Shown: in pieces, positions 24,297-32,760 of the stretch
Position numbering within the stretch: the first letter of the stretch is position 1
Layout: each line of letters opens with the position of its first letter
NCBI GenBank assembly: GCA_024277675.1
Contig: JAJRUS010000009.1
Span: forward strand, 1-36,493
Origin: a bacterium
GTDB taxonomy: Bacteria; SZUA-182; SZUA-191; JAJRXT01
DNA: 36,493 nucleotides
Reading direction: 5' to 3'
Notes under the pieces: model-generated
The model's database searches: none
The model's input: only the letters and a program-made list of their open reading frames with translations
What the model was told of the DNA's origin: nothing
Position numbers and translations under genes: made by a program

Positions 24297-25493
24297 TCAA
24301 GCGAGCAGCTTCTGATAAACACTCAGTAATTCACGAGCGTCATTTTCCCAATTATATTTTTCATAAACCGCCCGCCTTCCGTTTTCCCCATAATGTTTGC
24401 TATCCTCATATATGTTCATTATCTTATCCGCCAAATCCTGAGCATCCCCAGCCCTGAACACCAACCCGCTTTTCGTCTCTTTTACTATCCTGGCTAAAGG
24501 TTTACAGGAACTAACCAATACCGGCTTTTCCATAAGCATATATTGGAACAACTTATGCGGGACAGTAGTATCTGTGTGCCCTGTGTATTTATGGGGAACT
24601 AAACATATTTGGCTGGTTTTAATAAATGCAGGGATTTTGTTAAATTCCTGCCAGCCACAGAACTCAACACTATCTTCAGACATAAGCGATTTCGATAAAT
24701 TTTTCAACTCGCGGTTGACCCTTTCATCATGACTACACCCTATCAACAATAATTTTATGTTTTTAATTCTCGACTCAAGATATTTTATGGATTTTATCGC
24801 GGTATCCAGCCCTCGATGAAAGCCAAAACTACCTACATAACTAACCACAAAACAGTCTCTATATTTATTTAATATTTCCGTTTCAAACTGGATGTTCTGG
24901 AAATGATCTATATCTACCGTATTAGAAACCACCTGAATTTTTGAACCATTAATTCCCCATGCTTCAAGCATTTCCTTGGCTTCTTCAACAACTACCAATA
25001 TTTTATCAACATCAGATAGACATTTTACCCCCTGCTTTTTCCACCTCTGGGGGCTTAAAAATATTCTCTCTTTAATAGGTCTTTGAAAGCGGGTGGCTAA
25101 CGCAACGGGATAATTTGCTTCAAATAAATCTGCAACGACCGGTATTTGTCGAGTTTTAGCGGCAATCAGGCAAGTTCTTATTAACGGAAAATCAACCACG
25201 TGCAATATATCAATGTTGAAATTTGTTATGAACTTTTCCAGTTGCTCTACCCAGAATTTATCGCGCAGGGTGAGCAGGAACCTTACATAGTTTAATTTTT
25301 CTGCTAAGAATTCATTTTGAATAATCCTGCGAACCGTTATTCCCTCTATTTTTTCTTCCGGTTTTTTTTGATTATTTATGTTCCAGGCCAGTATAAATAG
25401 CTTATGACCTGCCCTGATGAGAGCTCGCGCCTCCTTTTCCACCCTAATATCGGGGGGAAAGGCATTTTTTAACACTATCCCAATATTACTCAT
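24297..25493 (-). CDS. glycosyltransferase family 4 protein
   Basis: The start is placed at the ATG at 25493 because MSNIGIVLKNAFPPDIRVEKEARAL is the usual GT4 N-terminus (398 residues); upstream ATGs only add residues unlike the family, and none has a clear ribosome-binding site. It has a GT-B fold. The first half includes ILHVVDFPL and VADLFEANYP. The second half has VVSYVGSFGFHRGLDTAIK, LLLIGCSHDERV and the donor-binding QYMLMEKPVLVSSCKPLARIVKETKSGLVF with its E-x7-E-like end. It should transfer a sugar from a nucleotide donor to a lipid-linked glycan at the cytoplasmic face. Sugar specificity is unknown. It is the last gene of the polysaccharide cluster, about 130 bases after wecB. Confidence 0.88.
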   Translation of the reverse strand: MSNIGIVLKNAFPPDIRVEKEARALIRAGHKLFILAWNINNQKKPEEKIEGITVRRIIQNEFLAEKLNYVRFLLTLRDKFWVEQLEKFITNFNIDILHVVDFPLIRTCLIAAKTRQIPVVADLFEANYPVALATRFQRPIKERIFLSPQRWKKQGVKCLSDVDKILVVVEEAKEMLEAWGINGSKIQVVSNTVDIDHFQNIQFETEILNKYRDCFVVSYVGSFGFHRGLDTAIKSIKYLESRIKNIKLLLIGCSHDERVNRELKNLSKSLMSEDSVEFCGWQEFNKIPAFIKTSQICLVPHKYTGHTDTTVPHKLFQYMLMEKPVLVSSCKPLARIVKETKSGLVFRAGDAQDLADKIMNIYEDSKHYGENGRRAVYEKYNWENDARELLSVYQKLLA

Positions 25494-25621
25494 AATATAA
25501 CAATTGGTTAAGACCCAACTCTGGTGAGTCATATTCAGAAAATACGTTAACTCCAATTCGCAGAAGATATAAGCACAAGTTCTCTTTTTGTGCTGAAACC
25601 CCAGCTACTTGAGATTAATTG

Positions 25622-26743
25622 TTAAGCTGAAAAATAACTTGCGACAGCCTCCAGAATCTGTTTACTTGCCGTTCCATCCCCGAATAAGTCTTGCTTGTTG
25701 GCCATTTTGTCATACTCCTGCCGATCATTCAATAAGGTTTGCGCCGCTTCTACGATCATATCATAAGTAGTTCCCACCAGGCGGGCTATTCCAGCATTTA
25801 CTGCTTCCATCCTTTCGGTATTCTCACGTATTACTAAAACCGGTTTTCCCAGCGCAGTGGCTTCTTCTTGAATCCCACCGGAGTCGGTTATAATAAAATA
25901 AGCCCTGTGCATCAACATTGCAAAGGAATCATAAGGCAATGGTTCCAGCAGTTTAGTTCCGGCTAAGCCCTGCAGTATAGGAAAAACTACGTTCCTCACT
26001 TGTGGATGGGGATGAACCGGATAGACGATAACTATATCTTCATTTTTTTCGGATATTTTTTTCAGTGCGTTACAGATATTGGATAAGGGAGCACCCCAGT
26101 TCTCACGGCGATGAGCAGTTACTAAAATAACACGCTTATCGCTATTCAATATTCGCTCATCAAGGCCAGCGCAAGAGCTTCGGGATGAATTGCTCATCCA
26201 GATTATTGAATCTATAATCGGGTTGCCTGTTTGAAATATGTGCTCTGCGGGAATTCCTTCCGCTAGTAAGGTAGTGGTGTTGCTGCTGGTGGGAGAAAAA
26301 TGTAAATCAGCCAATTTAGTAATTAAGCGGCGGTTGATCTCCTCCGGGAAAGGATTATACTTATTATCAGTTCGCAAGCCCGCTTCAACGTGTCCTACCG
26401 GCACCTTATTATAAAAGGCAGCCAGGGCGCCCATGAAAGCAGTGGTAGTATCTCCCTCAACAAGTACCATGTCCGGGGTATCCCTTTCAATTAATTCTGA
26501 TAACCCCACTAGGGATTTTTGAGCTACCTGGCATAAACTCTGATTGGAACTCATTATATTAAGATCGTAATCCGGACGGATGGCGAATAATTGCAATAGC
26601 TCATCAAGCATCTCACGGTGCTGGGCGGTTGAAACGACCTGCGGCATAAACCTCGCATCCGCTTGCATCAGACGGATAATTGGAGCCATTTTAATTAATT
26701 CAGGTCTGGTTCCGATAATGATAAAAACCTTTAATTGCTTCAT
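25622..26743 (-). CDS. wecB: non-hydrolysing UDP-N-acetylglucosamine 2-epimerase
   Basis: The protein is 373 residues from the ATG at 26743, which has AAGGTGA at good spacing; a GTG at 26755 would add four residues. It has the family signatures IGTRPELIKMAPI at the N-terminus, VEGDTTTAFMGALAAFYNKVPVGHVEAGLRT, PFPEEINRRLI, TAHRRENWG and ITDSGGIQEEATALGKPVLVIRENTERMEA. The GT-B-like enzyme interconverts UDP-GlcNAc and UDP-ManNAc for cell-surface polysaccharide synthesis. No UDP-ManNAc dehydrogenase (wecC) is in the window, so ManNAc itself may be used or wecC is elsewhere. Confidence 0.95.
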   Translation of the reverse strand: MKQLKVFIIIGTRPELIKMAPIIRLMQADARFMPQVVSTAQHREMLDELLQLFAIRPDYDLNIMSSNQSLCQVAQKSLVGLSELIERDTPDMVLVEGDTTTAFMGALAAFYNKVPVGHVEAGLRTDNKYNPFPEEINRRLITKLADLHFSPTSSNTTTLLAEGIPAEHIFQTGNPIIDSIIWMSNSSRSSCAGLDERILNSDKRVILVTAHRRENWGAPLSNICNALKKISEKNEDIVIVYPVHPHPQVRNVVFPILQGLAGTKLLEPLPYDSFAMLMHRAYFIITDSGGIQEEATALGKPVLVIRENTERMEAVNAGIARLVGTTYDMIVEAAQTLLNDRQEYDKMANKQDLFGDGTASKQILEAVASYFSA

Positions 26744-26810
26744 CTGGTCGCTCACCTTTATGATGGAGATAGGCCCTGGGGCCGAATATTTTTGTCAACT
26801 CTCTCGTAAT

Positions 26811-27731
26811 TTAAAGTACAGAATCAATTTTGCAACACCCTTTTAAAGTTTGGCAGAAAGAATCAAAATTTTTCTTAAGTCTTTTGTGAAAGACGAATAC
26901 TTGATATTCCAGGTATAGTAACAAAAGGGGAATAAAGTATAGCTTTTGACAAAGACTAAGCCGGGCTTTGAATAATGTTCTAAAAGTGTATCCAAATATT
27001 ATAGACACGAACTTTATTCTCGCTGGTAATGATTGCGGTTTGTACTTTTTGGCGGATAAATATGTCTTTCTTTGATAAAAAGCGGTATGATTTGTGCCCG
27101 CTATTTCCTGGTCAAGCAAAAATTCTAATAGAAGCAGGGGATCGCATGCCCAGGTTAAGCCGGTAGAAACCACTTTATCAAATACCAGACTCAATTTATG
27201 TGTTCTGAATAGAGCATAAAACCATGCACCTTGAACCGAAAACATGGTCTTCCGAATTCTACGTATTGTTCCATAGCCGTTAAGACATGGAAATTCATGA
27301 GTTGAAAGCACTGACTTATCCGGCAATATTTTTATAACTTTTGGACAACTCACCTCGTAGTTGTTATTTTCCATTAATATCTTAAGTAACTCGCTTACAT
27401 AATTTTTATCCCATAGATCATCATGTGCCGCCCACATAAAGTATTTTCCCCGGGCCCTGGTCAGCACAAAACGGAGATTCTTCATCATTCCAATGTTTTG
27501 ATTGTGACGATATAAAACAATACGTTCATCCTGCTTTGCATATTCACCTAATATCTCCCAAGTGCCATCAGTTGATGCATTGTCAGAGATAATCAGTTCA
27601 AAGTTTTCATAATACTGTGCCAGAATGGAATCAATGGCTTCCCTGATAAAGGTCTCACCATTAAAAACCGGCATACCGATGCTTACAAGTGGCTTTTCTG
27701 TGTTGGTAGCGGAAAGCTTCTGATCACCCAT
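26811..27731 (-). CDS. glycosyltransferase family 2 protein
   Basis: The 306-residue GT-A enzyme has LVSIGMPVFNGETFIREAIDSILAQ at the start, SDNASTDGTWEI, then YRHNQNIGMMKNL. The metal-binding DXD equivalent is WAAHDDLW. A hydrophobic stretch near residues 265-285 (LYFIPLLLLYLEYQVF) may associate with the membrane. It probably adds a sugar to the growing polyprenyl-linked repeat unit; donor and acceptor are unknown. AAGGAAA precedes the ATG, and its first eight bases overlap the end of the radical-SAM gene, so the two are translationally coupled. Confidence 0.9.
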   Translation of the reverse strand: MGDQKLSATNTEKPLVSIGMPVFNGETFIREAIDSILAQYYENFELIISDNASTDGTWEILGEYAKQDERIVLYRHNQNIGMMKNLRFVLTRARGKYFMWAAHDDLWDKNYVSELLKILMENNNYEVSCPKVIKILPDKSVLSTHEFPCLNGYGTIRRIRKTMFSVQGAWFYALFRTHKLSLVFDKVVSTGLTWACDPLLLLEFLLDQEIAGTNHTAFYQRKTYLSAKKYKPQSLPARIKFVSIIFGYTFRTLFKARLSLCQKLYFIPLLLLYLEYQVFVFHKRLKKNFDSFCQTLKGCCKIDSVL

Positions 27732-28947
27732 TAATTATTTCCTTATTTTTACCAATATTTTTCATAAAAAGCTCATGTAAAATATGAAATAATTGTGGGG
27801 CGCCCATTAATAGATAACACAAAGCGATATATGCTTTTCCCCGCAGATTTGCCCGCTTATAATCCTCTTGTAACCTGGCTACAATGTTTGGAGTCACTAT
27901 GTTTTTGATTTTCCCCCAGATATATGGAGTGGGGCATTTTTTGCAAATGACCTCAGTGGAAGGATCGATTTCAATATGAGTAAACCCCATGCCGTCATCC
28001 AATTTGAAGGTAGCGTCTTTATTCGTCTTTCTGGTTATATTACGCGCTAAAACATATTTGGTATTGTTCATGATGGAACAGATATGTTTGTCCTTCGACC
28101 AGTTGTCAAAATCATGGTCTTCATACACTATCCCACAACAGGGGGATACACTGCCATTTGGGTTATGAACAATCGCACCATACAGCCAGCTACATGTTCT
28201 CTCGAAGGTAAATGATTCCATAATCTTATCATATATACTTAATGACTTGTTTGAAGGCCCCTCTATTTTTGTACCGGCATCTTTTGGCGGTATATAGGAA
28301 TAGTCAACCGTGAAAAGATCAAAACCGATAGTTTCAGCAAGCTTTTGTGCCTCTGCTACAGTATCTTCATTATGTTTAAAGACATGATATGGCAAATGCA
28401 ATAGGGGCGTTTCTTTGTTAAGCTGCTTTTTGTATTTTGCTATTTTCTTAACATTAGAGACGACAAGCTCGAAATCCCCTCCCCGGCGATATTTGGCGTA
28501 ACTTTCCTGATCAACACCGTCTAAACCGACCACCAGATAATGTAAGCCGCTTTTTACTAATTCCTGAGCAAATTCATCACTCATTTTAAAAGACAGGTTG
28601 CTGCTTATACGTACATTAATCCCTTTTTGAGAAGCGTAATTAATCATCTTAATACTGTCTTTATGTAACAGCGGTTCACCCCAGTTGAAAAAATATAGAT
28701 ACATCAAATAGGGTGAAAGCTCATCGATGATTTCACAGAATCGGGGGTAAGAAAGTGTTGTTTTCTCCCGCGAATCCAGTTTCATTCCCGTCGGGCACGC
28801 AGGACAGTGAAGATTGCAGGCGGAGGTGGGTTCTATAACGGCTAATATCGGATAATTAAAAATCCTACTGGTTCTTAAAGCCATCGCCAGCCTGAATTTA
28901 AGAATGTTCAGGTATGAACGGAAAGGAAATTTTGGAGACTCAGTCAT
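27724..28947 (-). CDS. radical SAM / SPASM-type protein in the polysaccharide cluster
   Basis: The 407-residue protein carries IEPTSAC44-NLH-C48-PA-C51-PTGM, the radical-SAM [4Fe-4S] motif. It also has YFFNWGEPLLH (the GE motif contacting SAM), RISSNLS and VVGLDGVDQESYAKYRRGG. A C-terminal SPASM-like region has NGSVSPCCGIVYEDHD and ICKKCPTPY, probably binding one or more auxiliary clusters. Such enzymes act in peptide modification, but related ones occur in surface-sugar clusters with unknown reactions. No precursor peptide gene is apparent nearby. Its position between flippase and glycosyltransferase genes suggests modification of a sugar, lipid carrier or amino-acid substituent; this is inference. 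Confidence 0.83.
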   Translation of the reverse strand: MTESPKFPFRSYLNILKFRLAMALRTSRIFNYPILAVIEPTSACNLHCPACPTGMKLDSREKTTLSYPRFCEIIDELSPYLMYLYFFNWGEPLLHKDSIKMINYASQKGINVRISSNLSFKMSDEFAQELVKSGLHYLVVGLDGVDQESYAKYRRGGDFELVVSNVKKIAKYKKQLNKETPLLHLPYHVFKHNEDTVAEAQKLAETIGFDLFTVDYSYIPPKDAGTKIEGPSNKSLSIYDKIMESFTFERTCSWLYGAIVHNPNGSVSPCCGIVYEDHDFDNWSKDKHICSIMNNTKYVLARNITRKTNKDATFKLDDGMGFTHIEIDPSTEVICKKCPTPYIWGKIKNIVTPNIVARLQEDYKRANLRGKAYIALCYLLMGAPQLFHILHELFMKNIGKNKEIING

Positions 28948-28990
28948 TTAAGTGAAGTTTTTCTTTAATAAAGTTTTTAAGTTGATAGTA

Positions 28991-30523
28991 CTATAGTATT
29001 TTTTCTGCTTTTTTGCCGATTCTTAATTTTGCAATAATATCCTTAAAAAACAAGAAGATAGTCTCCCGGAGTTCATTCCCCATTATCGAGTATGCGCTAA
29101 TCAGAAAAATTATGGTGGCCACGATATATGCCGTAGCCAGATAAGGGATTGAGAACCCATTATAAAATTCTAAAACATTCCATGCCGCCGCATAAATTAA
29201 ACCCGCCAGACCAAAGAGCTTAAATACCTGAAGATACCAATCCTTTACAGAGATATTGAGACATTCGTTACATACCCTGGGAGCAAAATACGCATAAGAA
29301 AAGAGGTTTAAAGTTATATATGTGGCGGCGGCACCCAATATCCCTATAAAATATATCAGCATGATATTTATTGGGAGTATGAACAACATATATATATTTT
29401 GTTTTATGGAAATCTCAGGTTTTCCTGTAGCAATTGAAACATGATATAAGGTGGCCAGAGTTGCATTCATATAAGAACCAATACTTAACAGAGTAATCGG
29501 CCAAAACATGCTTGAAGCCACTTTCGCATCAAAGATATAAGTAAATAAAGGGAATACCGCATAAGGGAAAACGGCAAATATGGGCACCATTATAAAACAA
29601 AGCAATTCGTGTACTTTTTTATATTGTGATAGTAATTGTTCTTCTTCTCCTGTACTATGTAACGCCGAAAATGATGGGAAAACGGCAGTACCGACTGAAT
29701 TTAAGATAATACCGGCTTTGGTAACCAGGCTATATGCAATACTGTAATAACCAAGTATACTGACCGGCAAAAAATAACTGACGGCTATCCTGTCTATCCT
29801 CCAGTTTATCATTGACAGACCGGTAACCGCCATCATTTTTGAGGTAAAGTCTTTAATCCTTTTGAATACCTTATGCGAGTATGCGGGGACAAAGGAGCGG
29901 GTTGGAAAAAAATTAAACAAAATTAATGAAGTGGCCAGAATCGGTAACAGGGTACTTGCAGCCATCCAACAAACCAAATGCAGTACATTTCCGCCATATT
30001 TAAGGATTAAGATAATCCCCAACTGCTTTAGCGCTTCAAAAGAAACATCTATTATATTAGTAAACTCCATCCGTTGTATACCCCTGATAAGGCTGGAGTA
30101 AAATGAACTCGGGATGGCAAGCAGGGATGAAATGCCTAAAATTTGCAGAATGGTGGTAGCGGTTTGGTGGTCCATTTCGCTTAAATTTATCCACTTTTCA
30201 ACCAGAAGCGGGGCGGCAAAGTAAACGCCAATCGAGAAAACCAGAAAAACAGACCAACAAAATATAGACCAGGTTCGTATTAAATCATGTATGTATTCAG
30301 GATCTATTTCATAATAAGATGAAACTTCACGAACAGTACTGGCATAAATACCCTTTGTAAGGATACTACAAAGGATAATATACATAGTTGAAACAAAATA
30401 AATAACACCCAGTACCTCTTCCCCTAACCTTTTGTAAATATATTTCACCGAGACAAGGCTCAAGATCAGGAGCAGCCCCTGGCCCACTAAATTATATAGC
30501 GTGTTTTTAGCAACTCGAGACAT
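28991..30523 (-). CDS. polysaccharide biosynthesis protein, Wzx-like flippase (MOP superfamily)
   Basis: The 510-residue protein has about fourteen hydrophobic membrane segments spread over its length. It begins with the family's SRVAKNTLYNLVGQGLLLILSLVSVKYIYKRLG start and has GYYSIAYSLVTKAGIILNSVGTAVFPSFSAL in the middle. A basic C-terminal tail follows (KLRIGKKAEKIL). Flippases of this type move polyprenyl-diphosphate-linked repeat units across the cytoplasmic membrane. The repeat unit is presumably assembled by the neighbouring glycosyltransferases and the CDP-sugar genes. Six bases separate it from the preceding gene. No Wzy polymerase is recognised in the window. Confidence 0.9.
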   Translation of the reverse strand: MSRVAKNTLYNLVGQGLLLILSLVSVKYIYKRLGEEVLGVIYFVSTMYIILCSILTKGIYASTVREVSSYYEIDPEYIHDLIRTWSIFCWSVFLVFSIGVYFAAPLLVEKWINLSEMDHQTATTILQILGISSLLAIPSSFYSSLIRGIQRMEFTNIIDVSFEALKQLGIILILKYGGNVLHLVCWMAASTLLPILATSLILFNFFPTRSFVPAYSHKVFKRIKDFTSKMMAVTGLSMINWRIDRIAVSYFLPVSILGYYSIAYSLVTKAGIILNSVGTAVFPSFSALHSTGEEEQLLSQYKKVHELLCFIMVPIFAVFPYAVFPLFTYIFDAKVASSMFWPITLLSIGSYMNATLATLYHVSIATGKPEISIKQNIYMLFILPINIMLIYFIGILGAAATYITLNLFSYAYFAPRVCNECLNISVKDWYLQVFKLFGLAGLIYAAAWNVLEFYNGFSIPYLATAYIVATIIFLISAYSIMGNELRETIFLFFKDIIAKLRIGKKAEKIL

Positions 30524-30529
30524 GAATGT

Positions 30530-31294
30530 TTATCTGCGCCTCAGGTAGGCTCCCGGCCAATGGGTAATGTTTTCGGTAAGTGCACTTTCATTGAAGGGCC
30601 AGACAGGTTGTTCAATTACAAAACCAGGATGTGTTTTTGCGAAGTCTAAAGCGGCCTGAGTGGGGTTGTCAAGCTTCCACTCCGGCTTGCCGCGGGGCAC
30701 ATCATATAGATACTTCATAGAACCGTCAGTGGCCACTATGTAAGAGCCGGGGGTTACCAGCGCATGATATGCCTCAAGCTCAGCCAGAACATGCTGTTTG
30801 GTATGGCAGGAGTCCAGGATTACCAGTATGGTTTCGCCCGACCCGATAAATGCCTTTACATTATTCACTGTTTCAGGGTCGGTGGAACTTCCCTCCAGAA
30901 GGGTTATATAGGGAAACAGCTCATGAGCTTCTATGGCCTTGCGGTTATGGGGGCGGATTTCTATGTCTATGCCGATAACCCTGCCCTTATCTATTGCCTT
31001 ACATAAACTGGCATAATAGATTAAAGATCCGCCGTGGGCGATTCCGGTTTCGATTATTACATCCGGCTTTATGCGGTAGATAACCTCCTGAATCCTTAGC
31101 ATGTCCTCGGGCAACTGTATGATGGGACGCCCCAGCCAGCTGAAAGTATAAGGATACTTCTCGTTCCAGCCGACCTTTAACCATATATGTGAAATAAGTT
31201 CGAGGGCCTTCTTGGAATAAAGAGGGATTTCCTCCTCCGCCCTTTTATTACAAAGAGTCAGCAATTTTTTTTCGGTGTCTATAGTAAGTTTCAC
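30530..31294 (-). CDS. cephalosporin hydroxylase/CmcI-type SAM-dependent methyltransferase
   Basis: The 254-residue protein starts at a GTG with AAGGAAA about ten bases upstream. Its Rossmann-type core has IIETGIAHGGSLIYYAS (SAM loop), GRVIGIDIEIRPHNRKAI, LLEGSSTDPET and ILVILDSCHTKQHVLAELEAYHALVTPGSYIVATDG. These match the CmcI/RhmI family, which includes enzymes named cephalosporin hydroxylases but which act, where characterised, as metal-dependent O-methyltransferases on sugars such as rhamnosyl groups. The D-S-C-H-T and AT-D-G segments likely bind the metal. In this cluster it may O-methylate the branched deoxysugar made by the genes upstream. Confidence 0.85.
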   Translation of the reverse strand: MKLTIDTEKKLLTLCNKRAEEEIPLYSKKALELISHIWLKVGWNEKYPYTFSWLGRPIIQLPEDMLRIQEVIYRIKPDVIIETGIAHGGSLIYYASLCKAIDKGRVIGIDIEIRPHNRKAIEAHELFPYITLLEGSSTDPETVNNVKAFIGSGETILVILDSCHTKQHVLAELEAYHALVTPGSYIVATDGSMKYLYDVPRGKPEWKLDNPTQAALDFAKTHPGFVIEQPVWPFNESALTENITHWPGAYLRRR

Positions 31295-31328
31295 TTATCA
31301 GTTTCCTTCTATTTTTTTATGGTATTCT

Positions 31329-32198
31329 TTAAATATGGGCGCTAGAAATAGTTGACAAATATTTTTCCAAGGCATCACGCCACGGCGGTAATTCTATACC
31401 CAAGGCCTTTGCTTTTGTATTTGCCAGCACCGAATAAAGCGGCCGCCGCATCCCATCACTCAGGCCCTGTCTATCTACCGGGTTGACTTTAACTTTCAGG
31501 CTCAAAATCTCATATATCGCTTTGGTGAATTCATACCAGGTACACTCGCCATTGTTTACCAAATGATATATTCCAGCTTCAGCCTGGGGATGGGCGATCA
31601 ATTGTAAAACGGCTTTGCTTAAGTCAGGGGTGGATGTAGGACATACCCGCTGATCGCAACCCATATCAAGGACATCGCTGCGGCGGGCATCCGCTAACCG
31701 TTTGCTGATGAAGTTTCCTCCTTTGGAAGCAGACCCCGATTTCCCATACAGTCCGCAGGTTCTGATTACTATTGATTGTTGAGGCGCTGTTGATAAAGCG
31801 GCAAATTCCCCCGCCAGTTTGCTGATTCCATAAACCTGCAAAGGGGTGGGCCTGTCGCTTTCGGTATAGGGCATTCTTTTCTCCCCCCCGAAAACATAAT
31901 CGGTACTTATGGTTACAAATCTCGCTCCAATCTTGTTGCATATTTGGGCTAAATCCCTTACAGCAATACAATTTACTCTGAACGCAGCCTGATATTCAGT
32001 TTCACACAGAGCAAGATTGTGGAAGGCCGCTGTATTAATAACTACATCCGGTTTATATGAAATAATTTGTTCCAGATTCTCAGAATCGCATATATCCAAC
32101 TGGCTTCGACCAGGCGCCAGAATTTCATGTTCTGCTGAACCGTTTTTAAGGATATCCCCACCCAACTGACCAGTTTTGCCAATCAGTAATATTTTCAC
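31329..32198 (-). CDS. rfbD: dTDP-4-dehydrorhamnose reductase family (RmlD-like)
   Basis: The protein is taken as 289 residues from a GTG at 32198, which overlaps the epimerase stop by four bases (GTGA). An ATG nine residues earlier is possible. It has the Rossmann motif GKTGQLG, the ISTDYVFGGE block and the YGISK catalytic Tyr-x3-Lys. RTCGLYG and a C-terminal RPLYSVLANTKAKALG also match RmlD, which reduces the 4-keto group of an NDP-6-deoxy-4-ketohexose with NAD(P)H. No rmlA or rmlB is nearby and the dehydratase here uses CDP-glucose. The natural substrate is therefore probably a CDP-4-keto sugar rather than dTDP-rhamnose precursor; the gene symbol refers to family only. Confidence 0.87.
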   Translation of the reverse strand: MKILLIGKTGQLGGDILKNGSAEHEILAPGRSQLDICDSENLEQIISYKPDVVINTAAFHNLALCETEYQAAFRVNCIAVRDLAQICNKIGARFVTISTDYVFGGEKRMPYTESDRPTPLQVYGISKLAGEFAALSTAPQQSIVIRTCGLYGKSGSASKGGNFISKRLADARRSDVLDMGCDQRVCPTSTPDLSKAVLQLIAHPQAEAGIYHLVNNGECTWYEFTKAIYEILSLKVKVNPVDRQGLSDGMRRPLYSVLANTKAKALGIELPPWRDALEKYLSTISSAHI

Positions 32199-32743
32199 AG
32201 TTGCTGGTTCTCCACCGTTCTGCAATAAGAATAAAGCTTGTCTTTATCGGAAATTATGGGATTAGTAATCGGCCAGCTTATCATGAAAGCCGGATCGTCC
32301 CATCTTACTCCCCTGGCACACTCCGGATGGTAGAACTCAGACATCTGATAATAAACCACGCTGTTGTCTTTTAAGGTTTGAAAGCCGTGAGCAACCCCCC
32401 TTGGTATGTAGAGCAGCCTATGGTTTTCAGCGGTTAGCTCAACGGTCACCCACTGGCAATATGTAGGAGAAGCAGGACGCAAATCCACGATAACATCATA
32501 AAGCGAACCAGCCGTACAACTGACCAGCTTGGTTTCCTCATGAGGCGAGGCTTGATAATGTAATCCCCTTAAGGTTCCCCGTTTGTGATTAAATGAGATA
32601 TTGCATTGAACAAAACAGGAGACAAGGCCCTGCCCTTCAAATTCCTGCCGGCAGAAACTGCGCGCAAAAAACCCTCTTTTATCCTCAATAGGTTCAATGT
32701 CAATAACATAAGCCCCTTTAAGCCTTGTTTCTGTGAATATCAT
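32195..32743 (-). CDS. rfbC: dTDP-4-dehydrorhamnose 3,5-epimerase family (RmlC-like)
   Basis: This is a 182-residue cupin of the RmlC family. The catalytic base is H62 in LRGLHYQ. VIVDLRPASPTY, IPRGVAHGFQTL (H119) and YYQMSEFYHPE (with the active-site tyrosine) are all conserved. It epimerises C3 and/or C5 of an NDP-4-keto-6-deoxyhexose. In this setting the substrate is likely the CDP-4-keto sugar, possibly after C-methylation by the gene at 32761-33984. It is 17 bases downstream of that gene, and its stop overlaps the reductase start. Confidence 0.9.
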   Translation of the reverse strand: MIFTETRLKGAYVIDIEPIEDKRGFFARSFCRQEFEGQGLVSCFVQCNISFNHKRGTLRGLHYQASPHEETKLVSCTAGSLYDVIVDLRPASPTYCQWVTVELTAENHRLLYIPRGVAHGFQTLKDNSVVYYQMSEFYHPECARGVRWDDPAFMISWPITNPIISDKDKLYSYCRTVENQQL

Positions 32744-32760
32744 CTTTGGTAATATAAATC

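Noticed and set aside
31329-32743. A dTDP-L-rhamnose operon
   Set aside because: RmlA and RmlB are absent; the sugar nucleotide genes present are for CDP-glucose (RfbF, RfbG).
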